Below are positions 6,536 through 13,154 of a stretch of 15,113 nucleotides of DNA, in pieces. The stretch spans positions 1-15,113 of the forward strand of contig CAYJCR010000015.1 in NCBI GenBank assembly GCA_964368755.1, written 5' to 3'. The notes under the pieces are model-generated. The model saw nothing but the letters and a program-made list of their open reading frames with translations. It ran no database searches and was not told the origin of the DNA. A program made the translations under genes and the position numbers. This DNA comes from CALVZT01 sp964368755 (GTDB taxonomy: Bacteria > Bacillota > Clostridia > Christensenellales > UBA1242). Position 1 is the first letter of the stretch, and every line of letters starts with the position of its first letter.

Positions 6536-7124
6536 AATCACTTGACACCTTCAACATAACAGAACCCTGCTTTGCTTTGCAGATAGGGCATTCTTTCCAA
6601 GCTTCTTTTGCAACTGCCTCATATCCACAGTCGGCACATTTCCATTTGACTTTTTCTGATTTTTTGTATAATGTCTTTGATTTCATTTGATTGTATAAGT
6701 CGGTTAATAATTTGCTATGACAAGTTTCGACTTGAATAATATTCTCCCATAGTTTGGCTATATCGCCGAAGCCTTCTTTGCGAGCTATCTTTGCATACTC
6801 AGGATATACTCTTGTTGCTTCAATTGTCTCATCAATGCTTGCAAGACGGAGATTCTCTTGCAAGTCCCATTTTTCTTTGAATGGGTAGCCTGAGCAGATA
6901 TCTATATTGTCTATTGTATCCTTGCTCCCATCTTGTATAAAGGTATAGAACATTCTTGCGTGGTTAAACTCGTTGTACACTATGTTGTCTATCATCTCAG
7001 CCAGAGTCTTGTGACCTTCCATTCGTGCTCCATATTCGATAAACTTGTATCTTACGTGTGCTTGGCATTCACCAGCATAAGACTTTGCCAAGTTAAGAAA
7101 AGTTTTACTATCCTTCAATTCCAT
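6534..7124 (-). CDS. Rubrerythrin
   Basis: This 196-residue peroxide-reducing protein of anaerobes has a ferritin-like di-iron domain (1-150) and a C-terminal rubredoxin-like domain (about 155-192). Iron ligands are visible as E19, E52-x2-H55 (NEFNH), E99 and E102, and E133-x2-H136 (VETCH). The rubredoxin-type iron site has C163/C166 (WKCADCG) and C179/C182 (ECPIC). It should take electrons from NADH- or flavin-linked reductases and reduce H2O2 in the cytoplasm. The start at 7124 is chosen because GGAGG lies 9 nt upstream and the family begins here. An ATG at 7178 would lie upstream of the predicted transcript start. It is a single-gene unit. Confidence 0.96.
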   Translation of the reverse strand: MELKDSKTFLNLAKSYAGECQAHVRYKFIEYGARMEGHKTLAEMIDNIVYNEFNHARMFYTFIQDGSKDTIDNIDICSGYPFKEKWDLQENLRLASIDETIEATRVYPEYAKIARKEGFGDIAKLWENIIQVETCHSKLLTDLYNQMKSKTLYKKSEKVKWKCADCGYEAVAKEAWKECPICKAKQGSVMLKVSSD

Positions 7125-7148
7125 TATTTTGTTCCTCCAAATGCTTTG

Positions 7149-7178
7149 ATTATGAACAAAACAAATGTTTTTAATCAA
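7149..7178 (-). promoter_or_regulatory. Rubrerythrin promoter with palindromic operator candidate
   Basis: Read on the minus strand, TTGATT (7178-7173) and CATAAT (7154-7149) are 18 nt apart, placing the start near 7142 and giving an 18-nt leader. The spacer holds the palindrome AAAACA-AA-TGTTTT (7158-7171), the position a repressor operator would take. An upstream TATAAT (7192-7187, minus) has no -35 partner. Confidence 0.5.
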
Positions 7179-7259
7179 TAAGTTACATTATAGTTGTGCA
7201 TAAAGGTGTTTTTTTGATATATTGATAATAGTTAATATGCACTAACTAGAGAGGGTGAG

Positions 7260-8144
7260 ATGAGAACTTATTCAAAGCTAACAGATGAACAAATAGATAA
7301 AATGTTGTCAATATATAATAATAGTTTTGATTTGATAAAGACTGATAAAAATATGTTTGTCAAACGATTAAAAATCAATGCTGGATCAAAAGTAAGCATA
7401 GAAGACGATGTGGACTATGGTTTCGTTGTGTTCGACAAGAGCGCAATACTATTGATATGTGTTGCCCCTTCTTCACGCAACAAAGGATTGGGAAGCAAAC
7501 TTCTTTATAAGGCAGAATCAGAGATTGCCAAGACTTCTGATAAGATAAAGGTTGGCAGTGGTAGTACATATTTGATTGCTGGCATTCCACAAGACCCACA
7601 GAGTGATGCTAGTGAGTGGTTTGCCCGCCGTGGATACAAAACAGATTGGGTATGCTTTGATATGATAGTTGATTTGGGCAAGTTTGCGCCAGTCATACAA
7701 CTCGATAGTCTTCCAAAAAATATATCAATAAAGATAAGAGATAATACGAACTGCTCTGAGGTCGAAGAGTCTTCTATAACGGCAGAGGATATATCTCAAG
7801 GTTGGGGAGAAGTTTATAACAATGAGGACAAAATGGTTATGCTTGCTCTTGACAAAAACAAAGTAGTAGGCGTCAATATGATAGAAAAAGGTTGTTTATT
7901 CCCTAAATCTTTGGCAAATGCTGGGATATTTGGATGTCTCGGAGTTAAGGCTGAGTATAGAAAACACGGGATAGGGATGAAACTGTATCAAGAAGCACTC
8001 ATCCAATTAAAGAAAATGGGCTGTAAGTTTTGTCATATTGGATATACATATCTAGATTGGTGGTATGGCAAACTCGGAGCCAAAAAGTATATCAATTATA
8101 CTATTTGCTCTAAAAGTATGGAGGGAAGTAAATGGAAAAGTTAG
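7260..8144 (+). CDS. Tandem-GNAT acetyltransferase
   Basis: This 294-residue protein has two GNAT-like halves. The first has an acetyl-CoA loop at about residues 68-85 (VAPSSRNKGLGSKLL). The second has one at about 229-250 (LGVKAEYRKHGIGMKL) and ends in YLDWWYGKLGAKKY, a typical late GNAT helix-strand. Both loops keep the R/Q-x-x-G-x-G/A pattern, so either could bind acetyl-CoA. Two-domain GNATs include mycothiol synthase and various antibiotic or small-molecule acetyltransferases, and the substrate here is unknown. The ATG follows GAGAGGGTGAG. The 3' end overlaps the MBL-fold gene by 13 bp, so the products are probably made together. No convincing promoter was found in the 135-bp gap shared with the divergent rubrerythrin gene. 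Confidence 0.88.
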   Translation: MRTYSKLTDEQIDKMLSIYNNSFDLIKTDKNMFVKRLKINAGSKVSIEDDVDYGFVVFDKSAILLICVAPSSRNKGLGSKLLYKAESEIAKTSDKIKVGSGSTYLIAGIPQDPQSDASEWFARRGYKTDWVCFDMIVDLGKFAPVIQLDSLPKNISIKIRDNTNCSEVEESSITAEDISQGWGEVYNNEDKMVMLALDKNKVVGVNMIEKGCLFPKSLANAGIFGCLGVKAEYRKHGIGMKLYQEALIQLKKMGCKFCHIGYTYLDWWYGKLGAKKYINYTICSKSMEGSKWKS

Positions 8145-8755
8145 CAGTACTTACGCACAATGCAATAAGGATTGGCAAAGATATATATTTTGATCCATAT
8201 GCAATAAGAGTAAAGACTTCAAAAGCTAGGTTGATCTTTGTTACTCATTCGCATTATGATCATCTGAGTGAAGATGATTTGCGTAGAATAATAACTCCTG
8301 AGACCAAAGTTGTTTGTCCAATAGATTGTGTACCAACTTTGAATAAGCTTGGAGTTGAGATTAACAAAATAGTGATAGTTGTTCCTAACCAGACTTTGAC
8401 TGTCTGTGGGATAAAAGTCAAGACTATACCTGCCTTCAATCTTACCAAACACTTTCATTCAATCGACAAAGGCTGGGTATCGTATATTATCAATATCGAT
8501 GGCGTCAAATATGCAGTACTAGGCGATACAGATATGAATGAGGATAACCAAAAGATCAAGTGCGACGTCTTATTTGTACCAATAGGTGGAAAGTTCACTA
8601 TGGATCTAAAAGAGGCGGCGGAATTAACTAATATTATTAAACCCAAACTTGCCATTCCTACGCATTATGGAGAGATCATAGGAGATAAGAGTTTTGGCAA
8701 AGAATATGCCTCTCTTGTTGACAAAAGTATTAAGACAAAAGTTTTTATTAAATAA
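8132..8755 (+). CDS. MBL-fold metallo-hydrolase (UlaG/UPF0173-like)
   Basis: This is a short (207-residue) cytoplasmic metallo-beta-lactamase-fold protein. The metal motif HxHxDH is at H39-S-H41-Y-D43-H44 (THSHYDHL). Further ligands are D132 (LGDTD) and H178 (PTHYG). Its compact size and the early DP motif (YFDPY, residues 19-23) resemble UlaG-like or UPF0173 proteins, which act on small phosphoesters, lactones or other esters. The substrate is unknown. A GGAGGG site lies inside the upstream GNAT gene and the two frames overlap by 13 bp, suggesting translational coupling and a shared pathway. The stop codon overlaps the terminator hairpin. Confidence 0.9.
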   Translation: MEKLAVLTHNAIRIGKDIYFDPYAIRVKTSKARLIFVTHSHYDHLSEDDLRRIITPETKVVCPIDCVPTLNKLGVEINKIVIVVPNQTLTVCGIKVKTIPAFNLTKHFHSIDKGWVSYIINIDGVKYAVLGDTDMNEDNQKIKCDVLFVPIGGKFTMDLKEAAELTNIIKPKLAIPTHYGEIIGDKSFGKEYASLVDKSIKTKVFIK

Positions 8756-8785
8756 AAAACACCATAGAAATGCTCTATGGTGTTT
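8751..8785 (-). terminator. Terminator between converging units, strongest on the minus strand
   Basis: A perfect 12-bp stem AAACACCATAGA/TCTATGGTGTTT (8757-8768 with 8774-8785) has a 5-nt loop. On the minus strand it is followed by TTTATTTAA after the stem's own T's, a good U-tract. On the plus strand the tail (CTATTTAATT) is poorer but may still work. Confidence 0.85.
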
Positions 8786-8789
8786 CTAT

Positions 8790-9311
8790 TTAATTATTGT
8801 ATAGAGTAACTCCACCTTTGGTACTGAACGTCTTGCCAAAATCATAATCTTTTGGTTTGCCTTCAAAGTACCAATTGATAACTCTTGCATTGGCTGCGTG
8901 AGTTACTACAAGAACATTTTTGCCTTTGTATTCATTGACAAGCATATCGCAAAATGCTGACGTCCTAGCAATGAAGCTCTTAAAAGTTTCAACTCCTTTG
9001 CTACCATCTTGAGCAGCTTTAAAAAATTGTCTAAAAGATTCTGCATTTTCATCAGTTCCTTCGAACTCTCCACATATTATCTCAATAAGCCTTTTGTCAT
9101 ATATGGGAGTACCTTTGTAGACTATTTCACAAGTCTGTTTGGTGCGAGTCTGTGGACTGCAAAAGCACGCATCAAAGTATACTTTTGCAAGATTACTTGC
9201 TTGCATGTTGCATTGGTCAATACCGGTTTGATTAAGAAATGTCTCGGTTGCTCCGTTGAACTTCTTGAATCTGTTCCAGTCAGTCTCGCCTTGTCTAAGT
9301 AGATATACCAT
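8790..9311 (-). CDS. Histidine-phosphatase-superfamily protein lacking the catalytic His
   Basis: This 173-residue protein has the layout of phosphoglycerate-mutase-like phosphatases. The N-terminal motif, normally RHGET, reads R6-Q7-G8-E9-T10, so the His that is phosphorylated in catalysis is Gln (codon CAA). Other active-site residues remain: R56 (SPQTRTKQT), E82 (CGEFEG) and H138 (VVTHAA). The fold and phosphate pocket thus look intact without the nucleophile, suggesting a phosphate-binding pseudoenzyme, a changed chemistry, or a base error. It is the third gene of a minus-strand operon. GGAGGT lies 5 nt before the ATG, 13 bp after the kinase gene stop. Confidence 0.9.
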   Translation of the reverse strand: MVYLLRQGETDWNRFKKFNGATETFLNQTGIDQCNMQASNLAKVYFDACFCSPQTRTKQTCEIVYKGTPIYDKRLIEIICGEFEGTDENAESFRQFFKAAQDGSKGVETFKSFIARTSAFCDMLVNEYKGKNVLVVTHAANARVINWYFEGKPKDYDFGKTFSTKGGVTLYNN

Positions 9312-9324
9312 TATAACCTCCAGT

Positions 9325-9828
9325 CTATTTAATAATCTTATCTAGCACTATATCAAGAGAATTGTTATCTTGGTAACTTATGTAATTTTCTGAATCATCT
9401 AATTCTTCGAACATAGAGCTAAGCGTAATATAGGTTGGTTTGTCCATAAAATACTCAGTAGGCTTGAGCGATTTATTTCTTTTTTGTATTTGATTGAATA
9501 TTCTTTTGTCATCATAATTGAGATAAATAAGAATAACATTATGTTTGGCAAAGCGTTGTTTTATTGCTTGTCTTTCAGCTTTTTTCCAAAAGCCAAAATC
9601 AAGTACAATATTGCTAATCGGCAAGAGCTTGTCGCATAGGGTATATATGTATTCTTTGCAGGCTTGAAGTTTGCTGTCAAAGAGCTCCCTGTCTTCGATG
9701 GCATCGAACAATCGAAGCATCATATCATCAGCAGAGAATGGAATCGCAGAGTATCTGCTCTCAATATGTTTAGATAAAGTGGTCTTGCCACAACCCGGCT
9801 TGCCACATAGTAGTATAAGATTACCCAT
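9325..9828 (-). CDS. Small P-loop kinase (AAA_33/COG4639-like)
   Basis: This 167-residue cytoplasmic protein has a Walker A loop at residues 9-17 (GKPGCGKTT), an acidic pair D34-D35 (FSADDMM) where such kinases bind the substrate hydroxyl and Mg, and a Walker-B-like strand IVLDFGFW with D77. A basic lid-like region follows (NQIQKRNKSL, about 113-122), then a late acidic FEELDDSE. The pattern fits the predicted kinases related to polynucleotide kinase, zeta toxin and chloramphenicol phosphotransferase, and the substrate is unknown. It sits between two histidine-phosphatase-like genes. AGGAG overlaps the upstream stop codon, 5 nt before the ATG, so the genes are coupled. Kinase next to phosphatase-like proteins suggests a shared phosphorylated small molecule or RNA end. 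Confidence 0.88.
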   Translation of the reverse strand: MGNLILLCGKPGCGKTTLSKHIESRYSAIPFSADDMMLRLFDAIEDRELFDSKLQACKEYIYTLCDKLLPISNIVLDFGFWKKAERQAIKQRFAKHNVILIYLNYDDKRIFNQIQKRNKSLKPTEYFMDKPTYITLSSMFEELDDSENYISYQDNNSLDIVLDKIIK

Positions 9829-9836
9829 ATGAACTC

Positions 9837-10298
9837 CTAGTACTTAAATATTATTGAGGAACAAAGCACTGCTTGAGCGAAGCATGATTTGACCTCTTCT
9901 GGTGGGGTACCAAGTCTGTGTGCGATAAATGCAGAGAGATTGACTCCACTTGTTATGCATATAATGTTAGCATCGGTATCGCGATACTTATTTACTATCT
10001 CATCTATTGCATCCATATTGCGTTTGCAAAAAGTTGTTAAGTCTTCTTGATTGACAAAATCTTTTTCGTTAAATCTTGGCTCAACAATAACCGGAGCATT
10101 GATATACTCGTTGATAATATCTGCTGTGCGAATATATCTTAGATATTCTCCACGATAGATTGCTTCAATCTTAATCTCTTGTAGTGCTTGTCCAAGTAGA
10201 TCGGCTTGTGTAGCACCGTTATCGGTTATATCATCAGATTGACTCCACTTGTTATCAATGCGTTTGCGTTCTGCATGATGAACATATATGATATTCAT
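9837..10298 (-). CDS. Degenerate histidine-phosphatase-like protein
   Basis: This 153-residue protein has a histidine-phosphatase outline, but the signature is altered. The usual V-R-H-G-E-R reads V6-H7-H8-A9-E10-R11: the nucleophile-position His stays (H8), the phosphate-binding Arg becomes His, and Gly becomes Ala. R54 in the YLRYIRTADI helix keeps its place. The second catalytic His (normally VSHG) is replaced: CITSGVN has S117 at that position. This is the reverse of its operon partner, which lost the first His and kept the second. It is the first gene of the three-gene minus-strand operon. The ATG at 10298 is chosen because AAGGAGA lies just upstream; an ATG at 10367 lies above the predicted promoter. 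Confidence 0.82.
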   Translation of the reverse strand: MNIIYVHHAERKRIDNKWSQSDDITDNGATQADLLGQALQEIKIEAIYRGEYLRYIRTADIINEYINAPVIVEPRFNEKDFVNQEDLTTFCKRNMDAIDEIVNKYRDTDANIICITSGVNLSAFIAHRLGTPPEEVKSCFAQAVLCSSIIFKY

Positions 10299-10318
10299 AG
10301 GCATCTCCTTACGTAACA

Positions 10319-10347
10319 ATATTAACATAAAAAGTATTTTGTACCAA
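10319..10347 (-). promoter_or_regulatory. Promoter of the phosphatase-like/kinase operon
   Basis: On the minus strand TTGGTA (10347-10342) and TAATAT (10324-10319) are 17 nt apart, with TG one base before the -10 box (extended -10). The predicted start near 10312 gives a leader of about 14 nt. Confidence 0.7.
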
Positions 10348-10386
10348 CAAAATAACCAAAAAGACATATGAATATGTTAATTTTGT

Positions 10387-10415
10387 TTGTTTAATTCATT
10401 AACTCTTGCTATACT
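10387..10415 (+). promoter_or_regulatory. Probable promoter of the glycosyltransferase operon
   Basis: TTGTTT (10387-10392) and an extended -10 box TGCTATACT (10407-10415) have a 17-nt spacer. A second possible -10 (TACAAT, 10432-10437) has no good -35. The first implies a leader of about 58 nt, longer than elsewhere in the window. Confidence 0.5.
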
Positions 10416-10479
10416 TTATCTATAAATATTATACAATATGCCGAATGCACTTATTTGAGTGTGTCTGGTGGGGAGATTT

Positions 10480-11769
10480 ATGGCTCAGTTTCTTAAGATT
10501 ACTCTTGACGTATACCTAATACTATTAAGTGTAGCTATTGCGATGTATATCCCTCGCTTATTTTTTCTTATCTACGGATTTTTCAAGCAAAAAGCTCTAC
10601 CTGAAGCGAAGAAACTCAATAGGTATGCTGTGATACTTCCAGCTAGGAATGAGAGCAAGGTAATAAGAGAGTTGTTAACAAGTGTAAGGAGTCAAGACTA
10701 TCCACAGGAACTACTTGATATCTTTGTTATTGTTACTGATAGTAAGGACCCAACTCTTGAGATATGTAAAGAATACGATAGAGTTAGGACGTTTGTTCTC
10801 CCTGAAGGGCAGAAGGGTAAGGGTAAGTCTCTAGACTTTGCTATGAAACAGATAGTAACTGAGACCCCATATAAATACTCTGCATTCTTTGTTTTCGATG
10901 CTGACAATGTGCTCAAACCTGATTTTATATCTCGTATGAATGACGTATATATGGCAGGCTATGAAGTAGCTATGGGAAGGAGGCTTAATAAGACTTGGGG
11001 TAAGGGCTGGGTGTCCAATTGTAGCGCCCTCACATTCTCATTCGTCAACACTCTTAACAACAAGCTAAGGAGCGCTTGCGGGTCTTTTATCACCATCTCA
11101 GGCTCTGCTTTCTTTGTGTCTAACAGATTGGTTAGAGAGTGGGGTGGTTGGCCTTTTTATTCATTGACAGAAGATTATGAATTGACCAAGTATTCTATCC
11201 TCAATGACAACAATTCGTATTATTGTGAGTATGCTCAAGTATACGACGAACAAGTTACTTCTGTCAAAACTTCGGTTAGACAGAGGCTCCGTTGGCTTAA
11301 AGGTCACGCCGATGTTGATAGAGCATACAACTTCAAACTTCTCAAACAGCTTAAGCACAAGACCCCTCATAGATTCATCAAAGTTGACTATTTGTTCAAC
11401 CTTATACCCGTACTTGTGGCAATACTAGCTTCGACAGCATTCTGTCTCATTAGTGCATTTACTTGCATCTCCTGGGCAATACAGGGTTCTGCATTGTGGA
11501 GCAAACCTCTTATATATCTTTGTGTGACTATTGCTGGCACGTATGGTGTCCTAGTATTGTATACGTTCTTAGGAATGATGGCAGATAGAAAGATTATTAA
11601 GTTTACTTTCCTCAACTTCATGGGGATGTTACTCCTTAATCCATTGTTTATGGCATTATGGTTGCCAACATACATTATCAGCTTTTTTAGAAAAAGAGTC
11701 GAGTGGACTCCAATAGATCATAGTATCAGTATGTCATCAGTTGACAAACAAAAAGAATTAAAAGGATAA
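10480..11769 (+). CDS. Membrane-bound family 2 glycosyltransferase
   Basis: This 429-residue protein has an N-terminal membrane helix (about 10-35), a cytoplasmic GT-A domain and C-terminal helices (about 305-333, 342-366, 375-402). GT2 motifs in order are VILPARNES (51-59, nucleotide-sugar binding), D140-A-D142 (metal/UDP), T230-E231-D232 (catalytic base region) and Q268-R-L-R-W272. This set is typical of processive BcsA/hyaluronan-synthase-like enzymes that both polymerise and export glycans, though single-transfer members exist. The sugar is unknown. The ATG at 10480 follows GGGGAG; a GTG at 10459 would add residues without a site. The MBL-GNAT gene begins 3 bp after its stop, so the two likely form one unit. 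Confidence 0.93.
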   Translation: MAQFLKITLDVYLILLSVAIAMYIPRLFFLIYGFFKQKALPEAKKLNRYAVILPARNESKVIRELLTSVRSQDYPQELLDIFVIVTDSKDPTLEICKEYDRVRTFVLPEGQKGKGKSLDFAMKQIVTETPYKYSAFFVFDADNVLKPDFISRMNDVYMAGYEVAMGRRLNKTWGKGWVSNCSALTFSFVNTLNNKLRSACGSFITISGSAFFVSNRLVREWGGWPFYSLTEDYELTKYSILNDNNSYYCEYAQVYDEQVTSVKTSVRQRLRWLKGHADVDRAYNFKLLKQLKHKTPHRFIKVDYLFNLIPVLVAILASTAFCLISAFTCISWAIQGSALWSKPLIYLCVTIAGTYGVLVLYTFLGMMADRKIIKFTFLNFMGMLLLNPLFMALWLPTYIISFFRKRVEWTPIDHSISMSSVDKQKELKG

Positions 11770-11772
11770 AAA

Positions 11773-13023
11773 ATGAAATTAACAATTTTGGGCACAGGTT
11801 GTGCTTGGACAAAGAGAGAATGTGCAAGTTATCTTATTGATGACAATATTATTATTGATCCAGGGTATGGAAGTATCAAGCAGTTGTTGAAGACCAATGA
11901 TACATTGCTTCACCATGAGAAGATTGAGAAGATTGATTTAGTTCTTATAACTCATTTTCACTCAGATCATTACTTTGATATGCCATATATATTACAGAAA
12001 GAAGCAACAGGAAGATTTCCTGATGATAAGCTAATGATAGTTGGACCAAGTGGATTGCAACAGAATTTAAAAGATCTTTGCAGGCTTGCAATAAGCGAAC
12101 ATTCTAATAAAAAAATTGATGTAGACAAATGGTGTGACTGCGTTATTGCTGAAGAGAACAAAGTTATTAAGCATAAGAATATGGAGATCCGATGCTTGCG
12201 TATGGACCACGATGATACAGTCGACTTCGGGTACATCATCAAATTACCTAATGGCAAAGTGATTGGATTCACGGGAGATACATGTATGTGTGACAACGTG
12301 ATGAAGATGATCGACATGTGTGATATTATTGTACTCAATATGGCTGATGTGAAGAGAAGCAAAGCTCATTACAACATCATAGAAGGTATTGAACTTATGA
12401 AGAAGTATCAAGGCAAGAAGTGTATTATACCTGCTCACCTTACTTCTCAAGCTTGGGACTATACAAAAGATAAAATCAATGCGCCATATGACTTGATGGT
12501 ATTGGATCTTGATAGCAACCTTCCTTATGACTTTGAACGCAAAGGCAATGTAGAGGAAGAGTATTATACGCCAGATGTGGAGTACAAACATAAAGAGTTT
12601 GAGACCTTGACTGATGGAGTTGTAACACTTAAGGCTTCTAGGTGTGCTCATTCTGTATCGTATGACTTACCAACATATTATTTCAATGTCTTTAATGAAA
12701 AAGATGAGTTTGTTGGCAAAGCAAGTGTATGTATTGGATATAACAAGAATGTTCGCCATATAGGCAATATTACTACTCATATTAAGCAAGAGTTTTTGCA
12801 TCAAGAATATGAATACAATATCTACAAGCTTCTTCGCAATATCCCTAAAGCACATGATATCAACTGCATATATATCAGTTCGACACCTAATGATATGCGT
12901 CAACGTAGGATTTGTGTTAGACTTGGTGCTGTACTCAAAGAGATGAGATTTTTCTCCAACCGCGATAGAGAGAAGTATCATACCGAAGATCTTGAGCGTT
13001 GTATATGGAAGTGGGACATATAA
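11773..13023 (+). CDS. MBL-fold hydrolase fused to a GNAT-like C-terminal domain
   Basis: This protein has 416 residues. Residues 1-235 are a metallo-beta-lactamase-fold domain like RNase Z or phosphodiesterases. The motif is H61-F-H63-S-D65-H66, with H146 (RMDHDD), D169 (TGDT) and H222 (PAHL). Residues about 280-400 look like a GNAT domain. DEFVGKASVCIGY is a beta-4-like strand, GNITTHIKQEF then a helix recall the GxIxYxI...R..Y acetyl-CoA region, and RQRRICVRLGAVLKE recalls the late helix-strand S..xcexLGA motif. The usual Q/R-x-x-G-x-G/A loop is poorly preserved. AAAGGA lies 6 nt upstream of the ATG. It follows the glycosyltransferase gene by 3 bp, so a role in processing or decorating that glycan precursor is an inference. 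Confidence 0.8.
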   Translation: MKLTILGTGCAWTKRECASYLIDDNIIIDPGYGSIKQLLKTNDTLLHHEKIEKIDLVLITHFHSDHYFDMPYILQKEATGRFPDDKLMIVGPSGLQQNLKDLCRLAISEHSNKKIDVDKWCDCVIAEENKVIKHKNMEIRCLRMDHDDTVDFGYIIKLPNGKVIGFTGDTCMCDNVMKMIDMCDIIVLNMADVKRSKAHYNIIEGIELMKKYQGKKCIIPAHLTSQAWDYTKDKINAPYDLMVLDLDSNLPYDFERKGNVEEEYYTPDVEYKHKEFETLTDGVVTLKASRCAHSVSYDLPTYYFNVFNEKDEFVGKASVCIGYNKNVRHIGNITTHIKQEFLHQEYEYNIYKLLRNIPKAHDINCIYISSTPNDMRQRRICVRLGAVLKEMRFFSNRDREKYHTEDLERCIWKWDI

Positions 13024-13059
13024 ATATATATAATATATATAAGATATAGATCAATATAT

Positions 13060-13092
13060 AATCTTTGGCATAACAGCCAGAGATTTTTTTTT
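13060..13092 (+). terminator. Intrinsic terminator after the MBL-GNAT gene
   Basis: A 10-bp stem (13060-13069 with 13076-13085, one T-G wobble) has an ATAACA loop and is followed by T to 13092. The preceding 13024-13058 is very TA-rich simple sequence. Confidence 0.85.
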
Positions 13093-13096
13093 GCTA

Positions 13097-13125
13097 TTGA
13101 CAGCCTGTTTTGTGTGATATATAAT
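13097..13125 (+). promoter_or_regulatory. Perfect-consensus promoter of the kinase-like gene
   Basis: TTGACA (13097-13102), a 17-nt spacer, then TATAAT (13120-13125). Both boxes match the housekeeping sigma consensus exactly. It begins 5 nt after the preceding T run. Confidence 0.88.
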
Positions 13126-13154
13126 GACAAAGAATTATATTTTGGGAGAGAACA

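Noticed and set aside
7214..7238. Promoter for the tandem-GNAT gene (TTGATA with TAATAT)
   Set aside because: The spacer is only 13 nt and other pairings have poor -35 boxes. No promoter is called there.
8219..8655. Minus-strand ORFs opposite the MBL-fold gene
   Set aside because: They are frame shadows of a clear gene with intact HxHxDH motifs and have no ribosome binding sites.
9325..9828. Zeta-type toxin of a toxin-antitoxin pair
   Set aside because: The P-loop fold is similar, but the neighbours are histidine-phosphatase-like and no short antitoxin-like gene precedes it. A metabolic or RNA-end kinase fits better.
13024..13058. TA-rich tract as a replication or recombination site
   Set aside because: It is simple TATATA sequence between a stop codon and a terminator, with no DnaA boxes or repeats.
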